Shown here: in pieces, positions 1 through 5,503 of the stretch
How positions within the stretch are numbered: the first letter of the stretch is position 1
Layout of the letters: each line of letters opens with the position of its first letter
From: Pseudomonadota bacterium
GTDB taxonomy: Bacteria > Pseudomonadota > Gammaproteobacteria > Pseudomonadales > Moraxellaceae
NCBI GenBank assembly: GCA_023393635.1
Contig: JAEWKT010000045.1
Location: 1-7,638 of the forward strand
Direction of reading: 5' to 3'
Length of the DNA stretch: 7,638 nt
Translations under genes and position numbers: made by a program
Notes under the pieces: model-generated
Database searches by the model: none
Told to the model about the DNA's origin: nothing
What the model saw: the letters and a program-made list of their open reading frames with translations, nothing else

Positions 1-12
1 TTAAAAAGAACA

Positions 13-126
13 TCGTATAATGCGCATTATGTGTAAATGTCGCGGTGTTACTTGCCTATTTTACCATTACTGGAGCTGCTCTCCAGTAATGCGCCAAGTA
101 ACATAACGCAAAGACCAATTATACGA
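13..126. repeat. Nested imperfect inverted repeat (about 114 bp) with a dif-like left arm
   Basis: Several complementary arm pairs share roughly one centre. The outer arm TCGTATAA (13-20) pairs with TTATACGA (119-126). TGCG plus TTA (21-24, 27-29) pairs with TAACGCA (104-110), with a 2-base bulge. TGTTACTTG (46-54) pairs exactly with CAAGTAACA (95-103). CATTACTGGAG (65-75) pairs exactly with CTCCAGTAATG (81-91) around the loop CTGCT. Inside the left arm, 17-30 is a perfect 14-bp palindrome. The left arm also resembles a XerC/XerD site: about 9 of 11 bases match a pdif-type XerC arm (10-20), followed by a 6-bp spacer (21-26) and a poorer XerD-like arm (27-37). All pairings are seen directly. 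The identity is inference: a small non-autonomous element, a decayed recombination site or a structured RNA are all possible. No coding sequence lies within it. Confidence 0.6.
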
Positions 127-272
127 CATTAAATGATTTGACCAATTAAGACTCAATAGTATGCAATCATTGTCTTATTAGTTATTTTAGAAATAATTTT
201 TATTTGCTCTAAATGGATTATTTGATTCCATCATATCCTACAAAGTTTTGTGCTAATCGCCAACTGTGCGTA
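127..272. other. AT-rich non-coding stretch upstream of ddh
   Basis: I see no convincing reading frame, RNA gene or terminator here. The stretch is strongly AT-rich. The 11-mer GATTATTTGAT occurs at 216-226 and again at 327-337, where it runs straight into the ddh start codon. Confidence 0.5.
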
Positions 273-300
273 TGGACAGGCAAGTAAAAGCGGCTATGCT
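273..300 (+). promoter_or_regulatory. Possible sigma70-type promoter for ddh
   Basis: TGGACA (273-278) resembles a -35 box. It lies 16 bp before TATGCT (295-300), which resembles a -10 box, about 37 bp upstream of the ddh start codon. TATGCT is repeated at 300-305 with poorer spacing. Both boxes deviate from consensus, so this is only a candidate. Confidence 0.35.
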
Positions 301-337
301 ATGCTTAGGCATTTAAATAGAAAAGTGATTATTTGAT

Positions 338-1324
338 ATGACAGTTCCCATCCGTATTGGTATTGCTGGATATGGCAATCTTGGTCGTGGTGTTGAGGCA
401 TCCCTTACAAAAAATCCAGATATGCAATTGGTGGGTATCTTTACTCGGCGTGATCCGCAACAAGTTCAAGCGCTCAATGTCCAAACGCCAGTGTTCACCA
501 TTGCTGACCTAGCTAAATTTAAAGACAAAATCGATGTATTGATTTTATGTGGTGGTTCAAAAGACGATTTACCCAAACAAGGACCAGAGCTTGCAGCATT
601 ATTTAATACCGTAGATAGCTTCGACACTCATGCACGTATTCCAGAATATTTTGAAGCAATCAATGAAGCTGCTACTGCACAAAAGAATACAGCATTAATT
701 TCTGTAGGCTGGGATCCAGGAGTGTTCTCTATCAATCGTCTATATGGCGAGGCAATTTTACCTGATGGAAAAACTTATACTTTTTGGGGCAAAGGCGTTA
801 GCCAAGGACATTCAGATGCCATTCGCCGTGTAGCTGGCGTAAAACACGGCATTCAATATACCATTCCAGCGCCTGAAGCAATTGAGCAAGTGCGTAGTGG
901 CAACCGCCCTTTTTTAACCACTCGCCAAAAACATCAGCGTGAATGTTATGTGGTGTTGCACGATAATGCCGATGCGCAAGCCATTGAAACTACCATCAAA
1001 ACCATGCCAAATTATTTTGATGAATATGACACAACAGTTCATTTTATTGATGAAGCAACGCTGCAACAAGACCATCAAGGCATGCCACATGGCGGTTTTG
1101 TTATTCGTAGTGGTAGCTCAAGTAGCGTGCATAACCAAGTGATTGAATATGCGCTAAGACTTGAAAACAATCCCGAGTTTACTGCCAGTGTTTTGGTTGC
1201 TTATGCACGTGCTACTTATCGTCTTAATCAACAAGGTCAGATCGGTGCCAAAACTGTACTTGATGTTGCACCGAGTTTGTTATCTATTAAAACACCAGAA
1301 CAGTTAAGAGCTGAATTGTTGTGA
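338..1324 (+). CDS. ddh: meso-Diaminopimelate D-dehydrogenase
   Basis: This cytoplasmic NADPH-dependent enzyme reductively aminates L-tetrahydrodipicolinate with ammonium to meso-diaminopimelate in one step. It bypasses the acylated-intermediate branch and supplies lysine and peptidoglycan. The 328-residue protein is close to the family's usual length of about 320-326 and aligns throughout with the Corynebacterium enzyme as I know it. Visible features are the Rossmann nucleotide loop G-Y-G-N-L-G-R-G (11-18) at the N-terminus, the T-V-D-S-F-D segment (91-96), S-V-G-W-D-P-G (122-128), T-F-W-G-K-G (148-153), S-Q-G-H-S-D-A (155-161), M-P-H-G-G (249-253) and V-H-N (264-266). These cover the regions that bind DAP in the family. 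The ATG is favoured because the Rossmann strand begins at residue 5; its Shine-Dalgarno is weak. The gene stands alone, with its own terminator and no other lysine genes nearby. The gene is patchy in Gammaproteobacteria, so horizontal acquisition is possible (inference). Confidence 0.93.
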   Translation: MTVPIRIGIAGYGNLGRGVEASLTKNPDMQLVGIFTRRDPQQVQALNVQTPVFTIADLAKFKDKIDVLILCGGSKDDLPKQGPELAALFNTVDSFDTHARIPEYFEAINEAATAQKNTALISVGWDPGVFSINRLYGEAILPDGKTYTFWGKGVSQGHSDAIRRVAGVKHGIQYTIPAPEAIEQVRSGNRPFLTTRQKHQRECYVVLHDNADAQAIETTIKTMPNYFDEYDTTVHFIDEATLQQDHQGMPHGGFVIRSGSSSSVHNQVIEYALRLENNPEFTASVLVAYARATYRLNQQGQIGAKTVLDVAPSLLSIKTPEQLRAELL

Positions 1325-1348
1325 TGTTTAGTTAACCCGTTAAATAAT

Positions 1349-1374
1349 AGCTCAGTTTATACTGGGCTTTTTTA
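1349..1374 (+). terminator. Rho-independent terminator after ddh
   Basis: GCTCAGT (1350-1356) pairs with ACTGGGC (1361-1367), with one G-U pair and the loop TTAT, followed by six T residues (1368-1373). It begins about 25 bp after the ddh stop. A second, weaker hairpin GCGAT/ATCGC (1397-1401 with 1406-1410), followed by TTT, lies just beyond it. Confidence 0.8.
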
Positions 1375-1501
1375 TTCGTAATGATAGCGGCACACGGCGA
1401 TAATAATCGCTTTGAGTGGTTCAGGTTTGCTTAAACTAATGACTCTACCCGCCACTTTGGACAATATTTAGTTCAAATGAGCAATAATTTTAAACTCTAT
1501 A

Positions 1502-1507
1502 TATAAT
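1502..1507 (+). promoter_or_regulatory. Candidate -10 box for the permease gene
   Basis: A perfect TATAAT lies 69 bp before the GTG start at 1576, but no good -35 box sits 16-18 bp upstream. An alternative pairs TGGACA (1458-1463) with AATAAT (1483-1488) at a long 19-bp spacing. A promoter is expected somewhere in 1375-1570, because the terminator after ddh isolates the permease gene. Apart from this box, the small hairpin at 1397-1410 and the short frame at 1540-1572, I see nothing in this gap. Confidence 0.3.
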
Positions 1508-1539
1508 TTTACTCACCAGCTAGATAATAATACCTTGAT

Positions 1540-1572
1540 ATGGCCATCTGCCTAAACCTATATAGGATCTAA
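1540..1572 (+). CDS. Possible 10-codon upstream ORF before the permease
   Basis: ATG at 1540 opens a frame reading M-A-I-C-L-N-L-Y-R-I, with TAA at 1570-1572, three bases before the GTG start of the permease. The frame runs through the permease Shine-Dalgarno (AGGAT, 1564-1568), so translating it would put ribosomes on that site. It has no clear Shine-Dalgarno of its own and may be chance. Confidence 0.18.
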   Translation: MAICLNLYRI

Positions 1573-1575
1573 CGC

Positions 1576-2895
1576 GTGAAAAAATCCTGGTTCCCACACT
1601 GGCGACCTTATCAAACCCAGCAGCCCCAATCTGGTAATTCTATTAGCCAACCTGTTGCGACCTACGAATATCTACCCGCTGGCCAAAGTTTTGTGCTGGG
1701 CCTACAACATGTGTTTGCCATGTTTGGTTCTACAGTACTTGCACCATTGCTGATGGGTTTTGATCCAAACCTGGCAATTTTATTGTCAGGCATCAGCACC
1801 TTATTATTCTTTTTGCTTACGGGCGGTCGTGTTCCCAGCTATTTGGGTTCTAGCTTTGCTTTCATTGGTGTGGTGATTGCAGCTACTGGTTATGCTGGTT
1901 CAGGCCTAAACCCTAATTTAGCCATCGCCATGAGTGGCATTATTGTATGTGGGCTGCTTTATATGCTCATTGGTTTTATCGTCATTTTTACGGGTACCAA
2001 TTGGATTGAAAAAATGATGCCACCTGTCGTTACGGGTGCTATTGTGATGATTATTGGCTTAAATTTAGCCCCAGGAACTGTCAATGCAGTGTCTAAATCT
2101 TCATTTGACATGATGATGGCCTTATTTACTATTGTTGCCATTGGCATGATTGCAGTGTTTACTTCTGGTCTTATCCAGCGTTTATTATTGCTGATTGGGC
2201 TTATCGCGTCATTTATCATTTATGCCATTTTAGCCAATGGTTTTGGTTATGGTGTACCCATTGATTTTAATAAAATTAGTAATGCGGCCTGGTTTGGGTT
2301 ACCAACCTTTCATCAGGCGGTATTTGATCCAAAATCTATTTTATTCATTGCACCAGTTGCCTTAATTCTAGTGGCCGAAAATTTAGGCCATATTAAAGCT
2401 GTTAGTGCAATGACTGGTGAAAATCTAACGCCTTATTTAGGCCGTGCCTTTGTGGCAGACGGTATTTGCACCAGCTTATCAGGCAGCGTTGGTGGCCCTG
2501 GTATGACCACTTATGCAGAAAACATTGGTGTTATGGCAGTGACAAAAATTTACTCCACCTTAATTTTTGTGGTTGCTGCGCTTATTGCTATTGGTTTAGG
2601 ATTATCACCAAAATTTGGTGCAATTATAAGTATTATTCCTGTTCCCATTTTAACAGGCGCATCCATTGTGGTGTTCGGTTTAATTACGGTTGCTGGTGCT
2701 AAGATATGGATTAGCAATCAAGTAGATTTTAATAACAATAAAAATTTACTTATTGCTGCCGTAACCTTAATTTTAGGGACTGGTAATTTCTCATTTCATC
2801 TAGGTAGCTTTGACTTAGGTGGTATTGGTACGGCTACTTTTGCTGCTATCCTACTCAATGCTTTTTTCAATTTAAAGAAACCAGCGGTTAATTAA
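1576..2895 (+). CDS. rutG: NCS2-family uracil/pyrimidine permease, RutG-like
   Basis: This is an inner-membrane nucleobase transporter of the NCS2 (UraA/RutG/PbuX) family, probably importing uracil or a related pyrimidine with protons. At 439 residues it has the usual length. It matches E. coli RutG, as I recall it, more closely than UraA: F-P-H-W near the N-terminus (6-9), L-T-G-G-R-V-P-S-Y-L-G-S-S (81-93), M-P-P-V-V-T-G-A (148-155) and G-G-I-G-T-A-T-F-A-A-I-L-L-N-A (415-429). The UraA substrate glutamates correspond to E268 (A-E-N-L-G-H, with H272) and E315 (T-T-Y-A-E-N-I-G). Many hydrophobic helices fit the family's 14-segment fold. The start is GTG with AGGAT 7 bases upstream, and the conserved F-P-H-W requires a start at about this point. 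No other rut pathway genes are nearby, so it more likely serves uracil salvage than a Rut catabolic operon (inference). Exact substrate is unknown. Confidence 0.9.
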   Translation: MKKSWFPHWRPYQTQQPQSGNSISQPVATYEYLPAGQSFVLGLQHVFAMFGSTVLAPLLMGFDPNLAILLSGISTLLFFLLTGGRVPSYLGSSFAFIGVVIAATGYAGSGLNPNLAIAMSGIIVCGLLYMLIGFIVIFTGTNWIEKMMPPVVTGAIVMIIGLNLAPGTVNAVSKSSFDMMMALFTIVAIGMIAVFTSGLIQRLLLLIGLIASFIIYAILANGFGYGVPIDFNKISNAAWFGLPTFHQAVFDPKSILFIAPVALILVAENLGHIKAVSAMTGENLTPYLGRAFVADGICTSLSGSVGGPGMTTYAENIGVMAVTKIYSTLIFVVAALIAIGLGLSPKFGAIISIIPVPILTGASIVVFGLITVAGAKIWISNQVDFNNNKNLLIAAVTLILGTGNFSFHLGSFDLGGIGTATFAAILLNAFFNLKKPAVN

Positions 2896-2967
2896 TATTG
2901 TTATTTGCCACAAGTAGCTACATCTAAAATTGGTTGCTTGTAAGCTTTATAGCGGTATTGATATATC

Positions 2968-2973
2968 TATAAT
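2968..2973 (+). promoter_or_regulatory. Candidate -10 box before the DUF1275 gene
   Basis: A perfect TATAAT lies 34 bp before the start codon at 3008, with only poor -35 matches upstream. No terminator is visible between the permease stop (2895) and here, so the DUF1275 gene may also receive read-through transcription. Confidence 0.3.
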
Positions 2974-3007
2974 CCTATTGTTGGTTTATTAAGAGGCTCT
3001 TATTTTT

Positions 3008-3676
3008 ATGCCCTTGCAAACGCTACCAGTTTGGATTCAAGTGAGTGCTTTTTTTCTGGCGCTAAATGCAGGCATGATTAACGTGCTGGCAATTTTAAAT
3101 GTAGCGCATCAAGCTATATCGCATATGACTGGGAATGTGAGCTATCTGGTTTTAGATCTATTACAGCAAAACTGGTTTAATGTTTTTTTCTTAGTCGGCG
3201 TTATCATTTTTTTTATGTTGGGCGCATTTTATAGTGGGTTTATTATCCGCGATGCCAACTTGCGTTTCGGGCGACGCTATGGCGCAGTATTGTCATTAGA
3301 AGCACTGTTTTTACTGGTAAGCTGGTTTTTTATTGTTGATTACCCCCACTATGCTTTGTTATGGGCCGCGGCCGCTTGTGGAATGCAAAATTCATTAGCG
3401 AGCACCTATAAAGGCACTATTATCCGTACCACTCATTTATCTGGTGTACTTACCGACTTAGGTCTTGCGCTAGGCTATAAAGCCCGTGGCTTGTATGTCA
3501 ATCCAAAAAGAATTATTTTACATACTTTAATCGTGTTTGGCTTTTTCATCGGCGGTGTTATAGGGGGGTTAGGTTTTTATTTTAGTCCTAAATACAGTTT
3601 TTTATACCCTACTCTGCTGACCTTTATATTGGCAGCTACTTATTGGTATTTTTATTTTAAACAGAATAGAGCGTGA
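3008..3676 (+). CDS. YoaK/DUF1275 family six-helix membrane protein
   Basis: The 222-residue, very hydrophobic protein has about six predicted membrane segments (roughly 8-30, 55-80, 93-111, 114-130, 169-190 and 198-217). It belongs to the YoaK (DUF1275) family, as shown by S-H-M-T-G-N (38-43) after the first helix, C-G-M-Q-N-S-L-A-S (124-132) and R-T-T-H-L-S-G-V-L-T-D-L-G (140-152). These internally similar S/T-H-x-T/S-G motifs are typical of the family and suggest two related halves. It sits in the inner membrane. The family has no firmly established biochemical function, and transport is only a guess. The ATG has AGAGG at 2992-2996, 11 bases upstream. It lies 112 bp downstream of the permease on the same strand, so co-transcription is possible but a functional link is unproven. 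Confidence 0.85.
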   Translation: MPLQTLPVWIQVSAFFLALNAGMINVLAILNVAHQAISHMTGNVSYLVLDLLQQNWFNVFFLVGVIIFFMLGAFYSGFIIRDANLRFGRRYGAVLSLEALFLLVSWFFIVDYPHYALLWAAAACGMQNSLASTYKGTIIRTTHLSGVLTDLGLALGYKARGLYVNPKRIILHTLIVFGFFIGGVIGGLGFYFSPKYSFLYPTLLTFILAATYWYFYFKQNRA

Positions 3677-3694
3677 TAAAACTCATTATTAGCC

Positions 3695-3709
3695 TAGCAA
3701 AATTTGCTA
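3695..3709. repeat. 15-bp perfect palindrome TAGCAAAATTTGCTA
   Basis: TAGCAAA (3695-3701) and TTTGCTA (3703-3709) are exact inverted repeats around one central A. They lie between the DUF1275 stop and the DUF2058 start. The T-run is at 3717-3722, too far away for a good terminator. It could be a weak terminator or a regulator-binding site for the next gene. Confidence 0.35.
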
Positions 3710-3749
3710 CCATGTTATTTTTTAGAAACTATGATTTAGGTAATTAATT

Positions 3750-4283
3750 ATGGCTAAAAATGCCCTACAAGCTCAACTATTAAAGGCAGGCTTAGTTGAC
3801 AGTAAAAAGGCCAAACAGCTTAGCAAGCAATCTCAACATGCCAAACGCACTGGTGAGCCATCTGATCTGGAAGTAAAACAAGCCTTGGCGGAAGCACAGG
3901 CAAAAAAATTAGAAAAAGACCAAAAACTTAATCAGGAAAAACAGCGAATTTTAGAAGAAAAAACATTAAAAGCTAATATTATCCAAATGATTAAGCAACA
4001 TCAGATTGCAGATACTGATGGTGAAACTAGCTATCAGTTTATTGATCAATCTAAAGTAAAAAAAATCTATATTACTCAAAGTCTGTATGACCAGATTGTT
4101 GCTGGCCATGTGGTGATTGCTCGTTTGGAAGAAACATATGCCCTACTTCCCCGCCCTTTAGCCGATCGAATTGATTCTAAAATGACAGGGTTTATGGTTG
4201 TGTCTAATACGAAGAAGCAAGATGAAGTGGCCGAAGATGATCCTTATGCAGCTTATGTGATTCCAGATGATTTAATGTGGTAA
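3750..4283 (+). CDS. yaiL: DUF2058 (YaiL-like) protein
   Basis: The 177-residue soluble protein matches E. coli YaiL from end to end: M-A-K-x-x-L-Q-x-Q-L-L-K-A-G-L-V-x-S-K-K at the N-terminus, and D-D-P-Y-A-A-Y-V-I-P-D-D-L-M-W at the C-terminus (163-177). A basic N-terminal segment with several K/R residues (about 12-55) leads into a long charged, probably coiled-coil helix (about 40-85). A small folded domain follows (about 88-150, with V-K-K-I-Y-I and V-V-I-A-R-L-E-E-T-Y-A-L-L-P). The family is often labelled nucleoprotein/polynucleotide-associated, but its role is not established; the basic helix is compatible with nucleic-acid binding. The start is ATG with a short AGG at 3738-3740, 9 bases upstream. 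It appears to be the last gene of the plus-strand series, followed by a terminator. Confidence 0.88.
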   Translation: MAKNALQAQLLKAGLVDSKKAKQLSKQSQHAKRTGEPSDLEVKQALAEAQAKKLEKDQKLNQEKQRILEEKTLKANIIQMIKQHQIADTDGETSYQFIDQSKVKKIYITQSLYDQIVAGHVVIARLEETYALLPRPLADRIDSKMTGFMVVSNTKKQDEVAEDDPYAAYVIPDDLMW

Positions 4284-4370
4284 GGATAAACTTTTAAATA
4301 TTTGGATAGAATGATTTGGTGGATAAAATAATATTTACACTAGGATAATAAGATAGTATTTCATATATAA

Positions 4371-4410
4371 ATAAAGCCATAAGTTTTTAATTTATGGCTT
4401 TATAATTTTT
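4371..4410 (+). terminator. Terminator between the converging yaiL-like gene and pyrF
   Basis: A perfect 12-bp stem (4371-4382 with 4392-4403, core AAAGCCATAA) encloses a 9-base loop. TTTTT (4406-4410) follows on the plus strand. The hairpin is also available to transcripts from pyrF, whose stop is at 4412, but the U-run on that side is poor (TTATATATGA), so it is mainly a plus-strand terminator and perhaps bidirectional. Confidence 0.8.
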
Positions 4411-4411
4411 G

Positions 4412-5095
4412 CTATTGAATGGATTGATAAATACTGAATAATTGTTGTTGAGGTTGCGCTGCTTTAGTAATTGGCCGCCCAATAACCATGTAATCCACAC
4501 CATCTTGCATTGCTTGCTGTGGAGTCATTATTCTTTTCTGGTCATCGTGTGCACTATCAGCGGGGCGAATACCAGGCGTTACTAATAGGAACTCTTGTCC
4601 AAGTTGTTGTTTAAGCATTTTAGCTTCCTGCGCTGAACAAACGACCCCTGCTACTCCGCTGTCTTTAGCTAGTTGCGCCAAGTTGAGTACATGCTGCTGT
4701 GCGCTAAGCCCTATACCAATTTCTTTTAAGTCTTGCTCAGTCATTGATGTTAAAACAGTCACAGCAATTAAATGAGTTTTATGTGCATGCTGGTTAAGAC
4801 GCTCAACACAGGTTTCCATCATTTGACGGCCGCCACTGGCATGGATATTTACCATCCAAACGCCCAAGTCCGCTGCTGCGAGTACTGCTTGTGCTGTGGT
4901 GTTTGGTATATCATGAAACTTTAAGTCTAAAAAAACTTCAAACTGACGGCTATGTAACTCGCGAATAATTTTTGGACCGAGCTGAGTAAACAGCTCTTTA
5001 CCAACCTTTAAGCGGCATAATTTAGGATCCATTTGGTCAGCAAGCGTTAAAGCAGCATGCTCATTATTAACATCAAGGGCAACAATAATACTCAA
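4412..5095 (-). CDS. pyrF: Orotidine 5'-phosphate decarboxylase
   Basis: PyrF catalyses the last step of de novo UMP synthesis, OMP to UMP plus CO2, as a cytoplasmic TIM-barrel dimer. Counting from the TTG at 5107, the catalytic D-x-K-x-x-D array is D-L-K-F-H-D-I-P-N-T (61-70). V-A-L-D (9-12) and C-R-L-K-V-G-K (31-37) lie on the first strands, and the phosphate grip is T-P-G-I-R-P (177-182), D-D-Q-K-R (188-192) and I-G-R-P (209-212). No ATG is usable: the frame is closed by TGA just upstream, and the first in-frame Met falls after the first catalytic strands. I chose TTG at 5095, which has GGA 7 bases upstream (5105-5103) and gives the N-terminus M-S-I-I-V-A-L-D (227 residues). TTG at 5107 (231 residues) lacks a Shine-Dalgarno but cannot be excluded. 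The gene follows lapA directly, beyond a terminator hairpin. Confidence 0.95.
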   Translation of the reverse strand: MSIIVALDVNNEHAALTLADQMDPKLCRLKVGKELFTQLGPKIIRELHSRQFEVFLDLKFHDIPNTTAQAVLAAADLGVWMVNIHASGGRQMMETCVERLNQHAHKTHLIAVTVLTSMTEQDLKEIGIGLSAQQHVLNLAQLAKDSGVAGVVCSAQEAKMLKQQLGQEFLLVTPGIRPADSAHDDQKRIMTPQQAMQDGVDYMVIGRPITKAAQPQQQLFSIYQSIQ

Positions 5096-5119
5096 AATTT
5101 TATCCAAACATCAGGCATT

Positions 5120-5144
5120 AAAAAAGCCCATTATAATGGGCTTT
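5120..5144 (-). terminator. Intrinsic terminator/attenuator overlapping the lapA stop, before pyrF
   Basis: On the minus strand AAAGCCCAT (5144-5136) pairs perfectly with ATGGGCTTT (5131-5123) around the loop TATA, and the T-run extends through 5120 (TTTTTT over 5125-5120). The lapA stop codon TAA (5133-5131) is inside the hairpin, and the 5' arm encodes the last lapA residues. The pyrF start lies only about 12-24 bases beyond the T-run. TATAAT is also present on the minus strand in the loop region (5135-5130) but has no matching -35 box. Confidence 0.75.
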
Positions 5145-5481
5145 GAGGATAAGTGGGAGTAACATCTACCACGCTTTTTTCATGCTGGGCAGCCATGGCT
5201 GCTGCACTTGCCGCTTGAATCTGTTGCTGGCGTAAATGTTCTATTTCTTTATTCAGACGCTGCACTTCCCAATTACGCTGAAAAACCTTGAATACAATAA
5301 CACCTAATAGTAAGCCGATCACAATTCCTAAAATTAGAGTGAGTAACAATAATAACCCTGCACGCATTTGCGGAACTTGGGTGAATAGTAGGTCGACCTG
5401 TAACTCGGTGCTATTTTGCAATACTAATGCAAGCGCATAACCAAATAGCACAATTAGCAATACAATCAAAACGTAGCGCAT
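5131..5481 (-). CDS. lapA: LapA-domain inner-membrane protein
   Basis: The 116-residue protein has the LapA (YciS, formerly DUF1049) layout: a first membrane helix (2-21), a short loop with the family-like segment Q-N-S-T-E-L-Q-V-D-L-L-F (22-33), a second membrane helix (41-64) rich in Leu, Ile and Gly, and a cytoplasmic tail. The tail begins as a charged coiled coil (about 69-90) and continues with an Ala/Gln-rich stretch. In E. coli, LapA works with LapB in controlling LpxC stability and lipopolysaccharide assembly. Here lapA is followed directly by pyrF and no lapB lies between them, unlike E. coli, so the role is inferred by homology only. The start is ATG with GGAG (5491-5488) 6 bases upstream. 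It lies 22 bp after the ihfB stop, so co-transcription with ihfB is likely. Confidence 0.85.
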   Translation of the reverse strand: MRYVLIVLLIVLFGYALALVLQNSTELQVDLLFTQVPQMRAGLLLLLTLILGIVIGLLLGVIVFKVFQRNWEVQRLNKEIEHLRQQQIQAASAAAMAAQHEKSVVDVTPTYPQSPL

Positions 5482-5503
5482 TGCATTCTCCAGTTTTTAT
5501 ATA

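Noticed and set aside
13..126. Calling the left-end palindrome a definite integron attC site
   Set aside because: Its outer boxes lack the AAC/GTT core needed for cleavage, the spacing between arms does not fit, and no integrase or cassette is visible. It is kept only as one possible explanation.
939..1142. 67-codon plus-strand frame inside ddh
   Set aside because: It overlaps the well-supported ddh in another frame and encodes no recognisable protein.
1375..1575. Riboswitch or PyrR-type control element in the permease leader
   Set aside because: Apart from a 5-bp hairpin near 1397-1410 and a short palindrome at 1557-1566, I could not find a conserved riboswitch-like or antiterminator arrangement.
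1959..2219. 86-codon minus-strand frame inside the permease gene
   Set aside because: It is antisense to hydrophobic membrane-helix codons, a common source of spurious open frames, and has no family resemblance.
2466..2702. 78-codon plus-strand frame inside the permease gene
   Set aside because: Its Cys/Trp/Tyr-rich composition is typical of an out-of-frame shadow.
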